NCBI GenBank assembly: GCA_035448825.1
Contig: DAOTJS010000018.1
Span: forward strand, 1-52,323
Reading direction: 5' to 3'
Length of the DNA stretch: 52,323 nt
Source of the DNA: JAGNGI01 sp035448825
GTDB taxonomy: Bacteria; Fidelibacterota; UBA2242
Part shown: piece by piece, positions 1 through 8,617 of the stretch
Position numbering within the stretch: the stretch's first letter is position 1
Layout of the letters: each line of letters opens with the position of its first letter
Program-made: the position numbers and the translations under genes
Notes under the pieces: model-generated
The model's input: the letters and a program-made list of their open reading frames with translations, nothing else
Told to the model about the DNA's origin: nothing
The model's database searches: none

Positions 1-712
1 TAGCGTATCGGCGCACGAATTTATATTTAACCTGATCGAATAATCCGAGCATATCGTAGGACACCAGAACCTGTCCGTCGCAATCTTTACCGGCGCCAAT
101 GCCAATCGTGGGAATTCTTAACTGAGCAGTAATTTCCGTAGCTAGTTTTGCTGGAATTTTCTCCAGCACAATGGCAAAAGCCCCGGCGTCTTGCAAGGCG
201 AGCGCCGATTTTTTAATATATTCGGCTTCCTCGGTTTCCTTGCCCCGCACGCCAAATCCGCTGAATTTATGCACACTCTGCGGAGTAAAACCAAGATGCC
301 CCATAACCGGAATTCCGATTTCGACCATTTTTTTTACCGCAGGACAAATCGTTTCGCCGCCTTCGAGTTTTACCGCTTCTGCGCCGCATTCTTTCATAAA
401 TCGTCCGGCATTATGAAGAGCCTGTTCGATGCTTTCCTGGTAGGACATAAACGGCATATCGGCTACCAGCAAAGCTCGTGCGACGCCGCGTCGCACACAT
501 AGAACGTGATAGATCATTTCATCCATTGTCACCGGTAATGTAGTTTCATATCCGGCGCAGACATTCCCACAGGAATCGCCGACCAGGATAATATCAATAC
601 CCGATTCGTCCATCAAACGCGCCATCGTAAAATCATAAGCCGTCAAGCAGGTGATTTTCTCGCCTTTTGGTTTCATCTCGAGAATAGTTGAAATTCGTAT
701 TTTATCTTTCAT
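1..712 (-). CDS. panB: 3-methyl-2-oxobutanoate hydroxymethyltransferase (partial, C-terminus beyond window)
   Basis: Translated from the ATG at 712 and open to the window edge (about 237 codons; the family is about 265). PanB transfers a hydroxymethyl group from 5,10-methylene-THF to 2-oxoisovalerate to give ketopantoate, the first committed step of pantothenate/CoA synthesis in the cytoplasm. Family landmarks are visible: LTAYDF near the N-terminus, VGDS (Asp46), ADMPF (Asp85) and KLEGG (Glu117), which match the three Mg ligands of the family, then GHLGFTPQ, TIGIGAG and LVSYDMLG. Only the last 25 or so residues are missing. It is the third minus-strand gene after the Nudix and mnmA genes, 66 bp beyond mnmA. 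No panC or panD is in the window. Confidence 0.95.
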   Translation of the reverse strand, partial: MKDKIRISTILEMKPKGEKITCLTAYDFTMARLMDESGIDIILVGDSCGNVCAGYETTLPVTMDEMIYHVLCVRRGVARALLVADMPFMSYQESIEQALHNAGRFMKECGAEAVKLEGGETICPAVKKMVEIGIPVMGHLGFTPQSVHKFSGFGVRGKETEEAEYIKKSALALQDAGAFAIVLEKIPAKLATEITAQLRIPTIGIGAGKDCDGQVLVSYDMLGLFDQVKYKFVRRYA

Positions 713-778
713 CTCTTCACCATTTCTTGATTAGAATTTAAAGATTTTTCGGAATATGTCTGAAATTGAATCGTAAAT

Positions 779-1846
779 CTACTGAATAATTCCGCCCATC
801 AGAAGGCAATCATCCTGATAAATTACAGCTGATTGACCGGGGCAAATTGCTCTCTGCGGTTCGACAAAAGTGATTTCATATTCGTTATCAGCAATCCTTT
901 TTCCGTGACCCATTGCGCCGGGATGATTATAGCGTATTTTAATTATGCCATCGAATTCATCTACAGCTGAAATTCCCACCCAGTTGACATTTTTTATTAT
1001 TAATGTCGAGGAGAACAGCGATTCGTCAGGCGCAATAACAACTTGATTTTTCTCTGCATTAATGGCTTTTACATAGCGTCGTTCCTTGAAACCAACGCGG
1101 AAGCCTTTGCGCTGACCGATTGTAAAATTGTAAAAGCCGTTATGCCAGCCTAAAACTCGGCCGCTTTCGTCCACCAATTCACCCCGTCCTATGGCTTGCA
1201 CTGTCTGGGACGAATATTCCTTCAAAAAGTTACGATAATCGCCCTCCGGGATAAAACAAATATTCTGGCTTTCAGTAATTTTACCAGTTATGAGACCATA
1301 ATCCATGGCAACTTTTTTCACGTCATTTTTAGTCATTTCGCCCAGCGGAAAAAGGGTGCGCTTCAATGCCGTTTGTGAAATTTGCCAGAGCGTATACGAT
1401 TGATCCTTAGTTGAATCCAGACCTTTCAAGATCTGGTAACGTTTGTTCGCTGAATTATATTTAAGACGAGCGTAATGACCGGTAGCGATTTTTTCGATTC
1501 CATATCGGTCGGCAATTTTCAGCAGGTTTTGCCACTTAACAACGCGATTACAATTCACACAGGGATTGGGGGTCAAGCCCTGAAAATATTCGTTGACGAA
1601 AGGTTTGACCACTTGTTCTTCGAATTCTTCATTTATATCGAAAATTATATGGGGAATTTTCAATATGTCACAAACTTGCCGGGCACGCTCAATGGCATTT
1701 TCCTGGACAATATCTTTTTCCATTCGCCACATCCTAAATGTAATCCCCGTCGGTTGATAGCCCTCTTGAGATAAAACCAAAGCCGCCACTGCGCTGTCAA
1801 CGCCGCCACTTAAAGCTACCAATACTTTTTGTTTGTTCGTAACCAT
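779..1846 (-). CDS. mnmA: tRNA-specific 2-thiouridylase MnmA
   Basis: MnmA activates U34 of tRNA Lys/Glu/Gln with ATP and inserts sulfur to make s2U34. The PP-loop motif SGGVDS lies near the N-terminus. TPNPCVNCN holds the first catalytic cysteine, here as a CxxC pair rather than the DVLC of E. coli. NICFIPEG holds the second (persulfide) cysteine. The central tRNA-binding part and the C-terminal beta-barrel (GFYNFTIGQRKG and on) follow, and total length is normal. I favour the ATG at 1846, which puts the P-loop at the usual distance from the N-terminus. A GTG at 1867 would add seven residues and overlap the Nudix gene by 19 nt. Neither start has a clear Shine-Dalgarno at good spacing, so translation may be coupled to the upstream gene. 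Confidence 0.95.
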   Translation of the reverse strand: MVTNKQKVLVALSGGVDSAVAALVLSQEGYQPTGITFRMWRMEKDIVQENAIERARQVCDILKIPHIIFDINEEFEEQVVKPFVNEYFQGLTPNPCVNCNRVVKWQNLLKIADRYGIEKIATGHYARLKYNSANKRYQILKGLDSTKDQSYTLWQISQTALKRTLFPLGEMTKNDVKKVAMDYGLITGKITESQNICFIPEGDYRNFLKEYSSQTVQAIGRGELVDESGRVLGWHNGFYNFTIGQRKGFRVGFKERRYVKAINAEKNQVVIAPDESLFSSTLIIKNVNWVGISAVDEFDGIIKIRYNHPGAMGHGKRIADNEYEITFVEPQRAICPGQSAVIYQDDCLLMGGIIQ

Positions 1847-1848
1847 AT

Positions 1849-2346
1849 TTATTTCGTCATTTGCCACCTGGTAATTAATTCTTCATGAAAAGGGAAAACC
1901 AGAGGTGGATGATTGTCTATTCTAAACCAGGCGGCTTCCGCCGCGTCACTGCCGTGTCGAATTATTTCACCTTTAGCCGGCGGTGTGGCATAACCGATCA
2001 TCAGAATGTCGCCATAAAAGCCATTTAGGTGAGCGCCAACATCAATTAATTTTAGTTTCGTACCTGTCAAACCGGTTTCCTCGATAAGTTCGCGGATAGC
2101 GGCTTGTGCCGCGGTTTCTCCTATTTCAATAAATCCGCCCGGCAGACTCCAGCCGCCGCGTCCCGGTTCGACTGCCCGACGAATTAAAACAATTTCATTT
2201 TGTTCGTTATAGGCGATTACCACGACAGTCGGTAAGGGATTTTCATACAGGATGAGGCGACATTGGGTACAAAAAGCCCGCCGGTAGCCTTCCGTTTCGA
2301 GAGTAGTGGTCGGGGCGCCGCAATGATAACAATAATGATACTTCAC
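1849..2346 (-). CDS. Nudix hydrolase with N-terminal zinc ribbon
   Basis: 165 residues from a GTG start. Two CxxC pairs (Cys6/Cys9 and Cys26/Cys29) form a zinc ribbon, followed by a Nudix fold. The Nudix box spans Gly70-Leu92 and fits the GX5EX7REUXEEXGU consensus, including the REL-x-EE core that binds the metal. This is the NudC/ADP-ribose pyrophosphatase-like architecture; the likely substrates are nucleoside diphosphate derivatives, but the actual one cannot be read from the sequence. It directly precedes mnmA (3 nt from its ATG), so the two are probably co-transcribed. The link to tRNA thiolation is positional only. Confidence 0.85.
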   Translation of the reverse strand: MKYHYCYHCGAPTTTLETEGYRRAFCTQCRLILYENPLPTVVVIAYNEQNEIVLIRRAVEPGRGGWSLPGGFIEIGETAAQAAIRELIEETGLTGTKLKLIDVGAHLNGFYGDILMIGYATPPAKGEIIRHGSDAAEAAWFRIDNHPPLVFPFHEELITRWQMTK

Positions 2347-2522
2347 AAGTCCAAAAATAGACAGTTTTTAGACGAATAACAACCAATTTTATCGCTTAAT
2401 TTTTCTCTTTGGAGTAATTCCAAAAAAACAAGCCAAAGGCTGGGATGTGTCCAATCCCGTTTACTTTAATCTAAAATGCAGAATGTTTAACCAAAATTAT
2501 TTAATGTGAAATTAAGCCAAAA

Positions 2523-3437
2523 TTGAAGACCATTTTTATCAGCATTTTCCTAATTTTGATCAGCCAAAGTAGTGGAGAAGAAAAAATGATATACCATAAA
2601 CTCACACCCGACGAAGAAAAAGTCATCGTTCATAAAGGTACCGAACGACCATTCACCGGTAAATATTACGACTTTTACGAAGAAGGCATTTATACCTGTA
2701 AACGCTGTGATGCGCCACTTTATCGTTCGACTGATAAATTCGATGCCGGTTGCGGCTGGCCAAGTTTTGACGATGAAATTTCCGGCGCCGTTAAGCGGAT
2801 ACCCGATAAAGACGGTCGGCGTACTGAAATCGTCTGCGTCAATTGCGGTTCTCATCTCGGACATATTTTCAGCGGCGAAAATTTTACAGCTAAGAATAAT
2901 CGTCATTGCGTCAATTCGATTTCCCTGAATTTTATCCCGGCAAAAGATGCCTCGCAGACCGCATCGGCGATTTATGCCGCGGGATGTTTCTGGGGCGTCG
3001 AATATTATTTCAAGCAAGCACCGGGCGTACTGGCAACCCGTGTCGGCTATACCGGCGGACATACCGTTAACCCGACCTATAAGCAGGTTTGTTCCGGCAA
3101 GACCGGTCATAAAGAAGCCATTGAAGTCACTTACAATCCAGCGGTCACGAATTATGAAGAGTTGACCAAACTCTATTTTGAAATTCACGATTTTACTCAA
3201 ACCGATGGACAAGGACCCGATCGGGGCGAACAGTATCTTTCCTATATTTTCTATCTCGACGAATTCCAAAAGCAAGTCGCTGAAGAGCTCGTTACATTGT
3301 TAAGTCAAAAGGGTTTCAAAGTTGCCACAAAAATAGAAAAAGCTGGAACATTTTACCCGGCCGAAAACTATCACCAGGATTATTACACCAAAACCGGGAA
3401 AAAGCCCTACTGTCACTTCCGGAAGAAAATATTTTAA
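2523..3437 (+). CDS. msrBA: Bifunctional peptide-methionine sulfoxide reductase MsrB-MsrA
   Basis: The fusion repairs both R- and S-methionine sulfoxide in proteins. Counting from the TTG at 2523, the MsrB domain (about 24-140) has the zinc cysteines Cys59, Cys62, Cys105 and Cys108 and the catalytic Cys129 in RHCVNS. The MsrA domain (about 146-300) has GCFWG with catalytic Cys155. The start is ambiguous. The ATG at 2586 has a GGAGAAG ribosome site 5 nt upstream and would give a cytoplasmic protein. The in-frame TTG at 2523 has no visible ribosome site but adds a short signal-peptide-like hydrophobic segment (residues 4-13) that would export the enzyme. The order MsrB then MsrA is the less common of the two fusion orders. 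Confidence 0.93.
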   Translation: MKTIFISIFLILISQSSGEEKMIYHKLTPDEEKVIVHKGTERPFTGKYYDFYEEGIYTCKRCDAPLYRSTDKFDAGCGWPSFDDEISGAVKRIPDKDGRRTEIVCVNCGSHLGHIFSGENFTAKNNRHCVNSISLNFIPAKDASQTASAIYAAGCFWGVEYYFKQAPGVLATRVGYTGGHTVNPTYKQVCSGKTGHKEAIEVTYNPAVTNYEELTKLYFEIHDFTQTDGQGPDRGEQYLSYIFYLDEFQKQVAEELVTLLSQKGFKVATKIEKAGTFYPAENYHQDYYTKTGKKPYCHFRKKIF

Positions 3438-3599
3438 ACGGCGCTGAAGCCTATAGACATTAATCTATTATCCTATAATCAATCCGTCGGTCATAGATTA
3501 AGATGAAACTTATCATTTACCTAAATCTAAGCGATCATTACATTCTACCTCAGACGACCACCGAGGATAATCATAAGGCAATTGGAATAATTCCATCAA

Positions 3600-3619
3600 A
3601 AATAATCAAATGATTATTT
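3600..3619. promoter_or_regulatory. Palindrome upstream of a promoter, possible operator
   Basis: AAATAATCA and TGATTATTT form a perfect 9-bp inverted repeat separated by 2 nt, ending 5 bp before a candidate -35 box. The very small gap fits a dimeric DNA-binding site better than an RNA hairpin. Function is inferred only from position. Confidence 0.3.
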
Positions 3620-3624
3620 AGTTC

Positions 3625-3653
3625 TTGCCTTTTTGGTAAAAAAAGAATATTAT
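3625..3653 (+). promoter_or_regulatory. Candidate sigma70-type promoter for the metallophosphoesterase operon
   Basis: TTGCCT (-35) and TATTAT (-10, 5 of 6 matches) are separated by exactly 17 nt. The implied leader to the start at 3763 would be about 100 nt. FCB bacteria may use other -35 elements, so this is tentative. Confidence 0.3.
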
Positions 3654-3762
3654 TGATATAAAGAAATTCGGTTAATATGAATGCAATAATTTTCAACAGC
3701 GAAATGATTATCGGCAAAGAGTTATTTCTTAAATGAAAATTTTAACCACAAAGGTTTGAACA

Positions 3763-4494
3763 ATGCGATTCGCAATCATAGCCGATATTCACGGCAATTT
3801 AGCGGCTCTGGAAGCCGTCCTGACGGATATTGACCAGCAACAAATTGATTGCATTCTGGATCTGGGCGATTTCGTCGGCTATGGCCCACAACCGGAAGAT
3901 GTCACTCAGCTTTTGCGCGAACTACAAATTGCGGGGATCGTCGGCAATCATGAGATTGCTTTAACAGATGAAAAACTGCTTAGTTACTTCTCCATAGATG
4001 CTTTTGAATCTATAATAATTACCCGCCAGCTAATCACACCCGAGACATTGGAATACATTCAAACTTTGCCCACTTTTTTAACAATTGGCAACCTACGCTT
4101 CGTCCACGGCACACCGCCGGAATCATATAGCGATTATATCAACTATTATGGCGAACACGAATTACGTAAAGCCTTTGCGTCAACGCCTGAATGGATTACT
4201 TTCGTCGGCCATACTCATCAACTCGGCTTATATGAATCAGATACCGAGAATAAAAATATTCATACTTCCATATTGAAAATAGGGTGCCGTCAACTCAGTC
4301 ACCAGTCGAAATATATCGTCAATGTCGGCAGTGTCGGCCAGCCGCGCGACGAAAATAATTCCGCCAAGTACGTCATTTTCGATGACGAAACGGATGCAGT
4401 GGAAGTTAGAGCCGTTCCTTACGACGTCGAGCATACGATCCGGTTGATCCAGGATATTGGACTACCGGAATCAAATGCCTATCGTTTATTATAA
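3763..4494 (+). CDS. Metallophosphoesterase (calcineurin-like, YfcE/diadenosine polyphosphatase type)
   Basis: 243 residues with every metal-binding motif of the family in order: DIHGN (Asp8, His10), GDFVGYGP, GNHE, VHGTPP and GHTH, then VGSVGQPRD, typical of the COG0639/COG0622-like subgroup. Such enzymes use a two-metal centre to hydrolyse phosphomonoesters, phosphodiesters or dinucleoside polyphosphates; the substrate is not evident here. The start has AAAGG 9 nt upstream. It is followed after 79 bp by the PfkB kinase and then mtnA, so it could take part in nucleoside or sugar-phosphate salvage, but that is inference. Confidence 0.85.
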   Translation: MRFAIIADIHGNLAALEAVLTDIDQQQIDCILDLGDFVGYGPQPEDVTQLLRELQIAGIVGNHEIALTDEKLLSYFSIDAFESIIITRQLITPETLEYIQTLPTFLTIGNLRFVHGTPPESYSDYINYYGEHELRKAFASTPEWITFVGHTHQLGLYESDTENKNIHTSILKIGCRQLSHQSKYIVNVGSVGQPRDENNSAKYVIFDDETDAVEVRAVPYDVEHTIRLIQDIGLPESNAYRLL

Positions 4495-4573
4495 ACCAGC
4501 CCGCCCATATTGCAAAAGCGCTAAAGTATTTTTAGCTTTGCCAGTTAATTGATAATAAAATAAGGAAATAGTT

Positions 4574-5479
4574 TTGAATAAATCAATTCTGGTAGTTGGC
4601 TCCGTTGCATTCGATGATATCGAAACTCCGGTCGGTAAGCGTTTCAATGCTCTGGGCGGCTCGGCGGTTTATTTTAGTTTAGCTGCTTCTCGATTCTCTC
4701 AAGTCAACTTAGTCGGCGTCGCCGGTGAAGATTACCCGCAAGCCGCCATTAACCTGCTCAACCGTCAGGGAATTGATACTACCGGTTTAGAAATTGCCAG
4801 GGGCGCGACCTTTCGCTGGGGCGGGCGTTATCATCAAGACCTCAATAACCGCGATACTCTCTATACCCATCTTAACGTTTTTGCCAATTTCAGTCCGAAA
4901 ATTCCTGCTGTTTATCAAAAAACGTCGGTCGTTTTCCTCGGCAACATTCAGCCGACTCTACAGATGGAAGTGCTCAACCAATTACCTCAGCCGGAATTCA
5001 TTGGACTCGACACAATGAATTTATGGATCAATACCACGCGCGCCGAACTGATGGAAATCATACCCAGAGTCAACCTTCTGGTCATCAACGATAGTGAGCT
5101 GGCGGAATTGACCGGCTCGGTTAATCTGTTCAAAGGTTTAAAATACTTGCATAAGCTCGGCGTGCGGTATATCGTCATCAAGCGGGGAGAATACGGCTCA
5201 ATTCTCAGCGCGGCTGAAGGTTTATTTTTCACACCGGCTTATCCAGTCGAAGAGGTTGTAGATCCAACCGGAGCCGGTGATAGTTTTGCCGGTGGACTGT
5301 TTGGTTATCTCGGCACCTGCGAAAAAATTGACTTTATCACACTAAAAAAGGCTGTAGTTTACGGCAGTGTTATGGGTTCATTCTGTGTCGAAAATTTCAG
5401 TATAGATGGCTTATTGAATCTTAACCCTTCCAGAATCGCAAAGCGGTATCGCGAACTGCGTCGGTTAGTCAAAGCCTGA
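4574..5479 (+). CDS. PfkB-family carbohydrate/nucleoside kinase
   Basis: 301 residues. The start is a TTG supported by AAGGA 8 nt upstream. PfkB signatures are clear: the GG-containing N-terminal motif around residues 27-36 (LGGSAVYFSLAA) and the C-terminal DPTGAGDSFAGG with catalytic Asp236 and its anion hole. The family phosphorylates sugars or nucleosides with ATP. Specificity cannot be assigned, since ribokinase, adenosine kinase and other sugar kinases share these motifs. The gene ends 21 bp before mtnA, so a role in phosphorylating a ribose-derived substrate that feeds MtnA, or in purine-nucleoside salvage, is plausible. Confidence 0.85.
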   Translation: MNKSILVVGSVAFDDIETPVGKRFNALGGSAVYFSLAASRFSQVNLVGVAGEDYPQAAINLLNRQGIDTTGLEIARGATFRWGGRYHQDLNNRDTLYTHLNVFANFSPKIPAVYQKTSVVFLGNIQPTLQMEVLNQLPQPEFIGLDTMNLWINTTRAELMEIIPRVNLLVINDSELAELTGSVNLFKGLKYLHKLGVRYIVIKRGEYGSILSAAEGLFFTPAYPVEEVVDPTGAGDSFAGGLFGYLGTCEKIDFITLKKAVVYGSVMGSFCVENFSIDGLLNLNPSRIAKRYRELRRLVKA

Positions 5480-5500
5480 ACTCATTCGGACTAATTACTT

Positions 5501-6517
5501 ATGATTCAACCCTTGTTTTGGGAAAATGAACGTCTACTGATTGTGGATCAGACGCGCCTGCCGTTTGAATATAAATTGATCGAAATTAATGACGACTACG
5601 AAATGGCGGATGCGATTCGCCGTATGGTTATTCGCGGCGCTCCGGCTATCGGAATTGCCGCCGCCTATGGTTTAGCGCTGGGTCTTAAAAAGTTTACCTT
5701 AGGGAATCATAAAGAATTTTTCCATCAGTTAGAGATAATTTCTGCCCGACTTTATGCAACCCGCCCGACTGCCGTCAACCTGGGTTGGGCTTTAAATCGC
5801 CTGAAACGACTGGCTGAACTCAATCGTCACCGCGAATTAACTGAAATTCACACCATTTTACTTAACGAAGCCCATAAAATCCACGCTGAAGATATTCTGA
5901 TGTGTCGTCAAATTGCGGCGCGAGGTTTGTCGCTTTTACCTGATGATGTTCGAGTTATCACGCATTGCAATGCCGGAGGGCTGGCAACTGGCGGACTGGG
6001 AACTGCTCTGGGAATAATTATTAATGCCCACCAGAGCGGCAAGAAAATTCACGTTTATGTGGATGAAACCCGCCCAATGTTCCAGGGCGCACGGCTAACA
6101 GCCTGGGAGCTCACCCGGGAAAAAGTACCCTTTACCTTGATCAGCGATAATATGGCCGCCTTTGTTATGGCAAGCAACCGAATAGATGCGGTTATCGTCG
6201 GCGCCGATCGCATCGCGGCTAATGGCGATACGGCTAACAAAATCGGGACGGCTCTGCTGGCTATCGCAGCTAAACATTACCAGGTTCCTTTTTATATAGC
6301 CGCGCCTAGTTCGAGCATTGATTCGCTGACTCCGACAGGCGCGGAGATTAAGATTGAAGAACGTGATGGGGCTGAAGTCAAGGAAATAAACGGTCAAGCA
6401 ATCGTCCCGATCAGTTATTCGGCAATTTCACCGGCTTTCGATATAACCCCAGCGCGGCTAATCACAGCTATAATTACCGAAAAAGACATTTACCGACCGC
6501 CTTTTGTATTTAAATGA
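5501..6517 (+). CDS. mtnA: S-methyl-5-thioribose-1-phosphate isomerase
   Basis: 338 residues, full length. MtnA isomerises 5-methylthioribose-1-phosphate to 5-methylthioribulose-1-phosphate in the methionine salvage pathway. Family motifs: MVIRGAPAIG near residue 43, THCNAGG with catalytic Cys156, DETRPMFQGARLTAWEL, and VGADRIAANGD with the catalytic Asp236, matching the Cys/Asp pair known in Bacillus MtnA. The eIF2B-like family also contains ribose-1,5-bisphosphate isomerases; the DETRP and NAGG context here fits MtnA. No other mtn gene (mtnB, C, D, K, P) is in the window, so the pathway may be truncated or may be a 5-deoxyribose/MTR disposal shunt. Confidence 0.93.
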   Translation: MIQPLFWENERLLIVDQTRLPFEYKLIEINDDYEMADAIRRMVIRGAPAIGIAAAYGLALGLKKFTLGNHKEFFHQLEIISARLYATRPTAVNLGWALNRLKRLAELNRHRELTEIHTILLNEAHKIHAEDILMCRQIAARGLSLLPDDVRVITHCNAGGLATGGLGTALGIIINAHQSGKKIHVYVDETRPMFQGARLTAWELTREKVPFTLISDNMAAFVMASNRIDAVIVGADRIAANGDTANKIGTALLAIAAKHYQVPFYIAAPSSSIDSLTPTGAEIKIEERDGAEVKEINGQAIVPISYSAISPAFDITPARLITAIITEKDIYRPPFVFK

Positions 6518-6591
6518 ATAGTTTATTGAATTTTCTAAGCGTTTTTGTAAATTTTAATGTTATTTAGATGATAGATAAAGGAGTAAAAATA

Positions 6592-7641
6592 ATGAAACCG
6601 AAAAAAATTCCTTTCGTTTTGGTCTTATTGCTAGCCTGTTTGTTTATTTTGGACGCTTGTGATCCACCGGAAATTACTTCGGCAAAAGTTTATCTCCAGC
6701 AGAATAATTCGCAAGCCGCCGAGGAACAATTACTCCAGGCCATTCAGAAATATCCGGATAATGCTCAGGCTTATCTCTTACTGGGTAGTGCTATTTATCG
6801 CCCGGCTAAACGCTATGATGAAGCCAAACAGATGTTCGAAAAAGCCAAACAAATTGATCCCACCAAGGCCAAAGAGGCCGACGACAATATCAGAGGAATA
6901 TGGGCTGAATTACATACCGAAGGCGCCAACCTGTTCAACAGCGCCTTAAAAGCCTTTCTACCGGCTGAAAAAGATTCACTCTTGAATCTTGCCGCTCAGC
7001 AATTCATCCGTGCGCTGGAATTTAAGTCCGATGAAATTCCGACCTACAATGGCTTGATAAAATGTTTTTATATTATGAATGACTCCGCCAATGTTGAAAA
7101 ATACGGCAAAATGATGCTGGATCATAATCTTTTCGATGAAGATGTGGTCAATTATTATTTTCAAGTTGCCTGGGATAGTACCCGTCAGGACGAAATTTTC
7201 GCGCAGCTGGATAAGATTATTACCGAACATCCGAATAATATCGAATTACCAATTTTAAAAATCCAGTTCTTATCCGAAGTGGGACGCAATGAAGAAGCTC
7301 TCAGCAGTATCAATAAATTAATCGAAAAGGATCCCACCAATCTCGACTTAGTCTATGTCGCCGCTCAATTACTAACCAAACTCGGCCGATTCGACGAGGC
7401 TAAGTATCAATTTCAAAAGGTGATCGCTGACGACCCCAATAACTTAGAATTGCTAATCCGCGTCACTGAGGCAGTTTTCAGAAATAAGGACTGGTTGGAA
7501 GCCGAAGATTATGCCCGCAAAATTATCGAGCTGGATCCAAATAATGTATTCGGGTATGAAGTACTCTGGAAATCGCTATATAATCAGGGTAATCTGGAAG
7601 AGGCTGAAAAGTATCGTCTGATACAAAAATCTCTGGAATAA
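6592..7641 (+). CDS. TPR-repeat lipoprotein
   Basis: 349 residues from the ATG at 6592, chosen over an ATG at 6568 because AAAGGAG lies 8 nt before it. A hydrophobic signal peptide ends in the lipobox LDAC (Cys23), so the protein is probably lipid-anchored. The rest is alpha-helical tetratricopeptide repeats, with consensus A/L/G/Y and terminal P patterns such as PDNAQAYLLLGSA, PTNLDLVYVAAQLLTKLGRFDEA and PNNVFGYEVLW. TPR proteins are protein-protein scaffolds; a partner is not evident. It is last in the plus-strand run and is followed by a terminator hairpin. It may be transcribed separately from mtnA, 74 bp upstream. Confidence 0.85.
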   Translation: MKPKKIPFVLVLLLACLFILDACDPPEITSAKVYLQQNNSQAAEEQLLQAIQKYPDNAQAYLLLGSAIYRPAKRYDEAKQMFEKAKQIDPTKAKEADDNIRGIWAELHTEGANLFNSALKAFLPAEKDSLLNLAAQQFIRALEFKSDEIPTYNGLIKCFYIMNDSANVEKYGKMMLDHNLFDEDVVNYYFQVAWDSTRQDEIFAQLDKIITEHPNNIELPILKIQFLSEVGRNEEALSSINKLIEKDPTNLDLVYVAAQLLTKLGRFDEAKYQFQKVIADDPNNLELLIRVTEAVFRNKDWLEAEDYARKIIELDPNNVFGYEVLWKSLYNQGNLEEAEKYRLIQKSLE

Positions 7642-7661
7642 ACAATCTGGTCAATTTCTTA

Positions 7662-7689
7662 AAAGCCGGACTAAGTATCCGGCTTTTTT
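7662..7689. terminator. Rho-independent terminator between convergent genes
   Basis: AAAGCCGGA and TCCGGCTTT form a 9-bp stem around a 7-nt loop, followed by a T-run on the plus strand. It lies between the TPR lipoprotein (plus) and the DUF58 gene (minus). The A-run on the other side is short, so it probably ends the plus-strand transcript best. Confidence 0.8.
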
Positions 7690-7694
7690 ATTTT

Positions 7695-8600
7695 CTATCC
7701 AACTCGGGCGCGTTTATTCAAATACTCGGTCAAGGCTAAATCCAGAGGGCGATCAGTAGTCAACAGCACGTGGTCAATATTATTCGCTCGGCATTGGATT
7801 TTGTAATCTTCGATAAAATTATTGATCGCCTGCCGATATGCTAATTTCACCTGGCCGGGTTCGGTCAATAGTGTATCGCGATTTTCCAGGTCAACGAATT
7901 TAGTCTGGCGATTGAAACCAAACTCGAGTTCTTGAGGGTCTAAAACTTGAAATACGATTACCTCGTGGCGTCTATGTCGGAAATGTTTCAGGGCATTGAT
8001 TACGCTTGCGGGATCGTCGAGCAAATCTGAAATAAGAATAATCAGCCCGCGTTTCTTGATTTTTTCAGCGGCGGAATGGAGAAGCGGGGCTATGGAAGTC
8101 TCCGAACCGGCTGTGACCTTCTCCAACGCTCCGAGTACTAAATTCAAGTGACTCTTTTTAGCAATGGGTGGTAAGTAGGTAGTAATTTCGGTGTCAAAAA
8201 GAGTCAGGCTTACCGCATCTTGTTGCTTAAGTAATAAATACCCCAGTGCGGCGGCTAAATAGCTACCATAAACCAGTTTGGAGACTGCCCCTGATTGGTA
8301 ACCCATCGAACCGCTTTTATCAAGAATAATGTAAGACTTGAGATTGGTTTCTTCTTCGAATTCTTTGATATAAAAGCGGTCAGTTTTACCGTAAAGCTTC
8401 CAGTCAATATATTTTATTTCATCGCCCGGCATATAGGGTCGGTGTTCGGCAAATTCGATCGAAAAACCATGATAGGGACTGCGATGAAGGCCGATTATGA
8501 ATCCCTCCACTACCAGCCTGGCGCGCAAAGCCATATTATCCAACCGGGCGATGACTGCCGGTTCAAGATAACGCCGCTTATCCAGTCTTTCTTCTGCCAT
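7695..8600 (-). CDS. DUF58 domain protein (VWA-like, MoxR partner)
   Basis: 301 residues. The DUF58 core motif GDEIKYIDWKLYGKTDRFYIKEFE is present in the first third, followed by a von Willebrand A-like fold with a MIDAS-type DKSGSMG loop (Asp-x-Ser-x-Ser). It lies 17 bp after moxR on the same strand, the usual pairing in MoxR-DUF58-VWA operons that assemble or remodel cell-envelope or metalloprotein complexes. The larger membrane VWA proteins (BatA/BatB) that often follow are absent here. Precise function is unknown. Confidence 0.88.
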   Translation of the reverse strand: MAEERLDKRRYLEPAVIARLDNMALRARLVVEGFIIGLHRSPYHGFSIEFAEHRPYMPGDEIKYIDWKLYGKTDRFYIKEFEEETNLKSYIILDKSGSMGYQSGAVSKLVYGSYLAAALGYLLLKQQDAVSLTLFDTEITTYLPPIAKKSHLNLVLGALEKVTAGSETSIAPLLHSAAEKIKKRGLIILISDLLDDPASVINALKHFRHRRHEVIVFQVLDPQELEFGFNRQTKFVDLENRDTLLTEPGQVKLAYRQAINNFIEDYKIQCRANNIDHVLLTTDRPLDLALTEYLNKRARVG

Positions 8601-8617
8601 TTATAAAAATTCCCAAA

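Larger units (their letters stand above)
3438..3762. other. Intergenic region, 325 bp
   Basis: No credible gene on either strand. It contains an AT-rich 20-bp palindrome (3600-3619) and, just downstream, a sigma70-like promoter (3625-3653), both listed separately. A TTTAACCACAAAGG stretch near 3742-3755 sits just before the metallophosphoesterase start and includes its AAAGG ribosome site. Confidence 0.5.

Noticed and set aside
2550..3275. 241-codon minus-strand frame
   Set aside because: Lies wholly opposite the MsrB-MsrA gene, whose motifs are complete; no independent evidence for coding.
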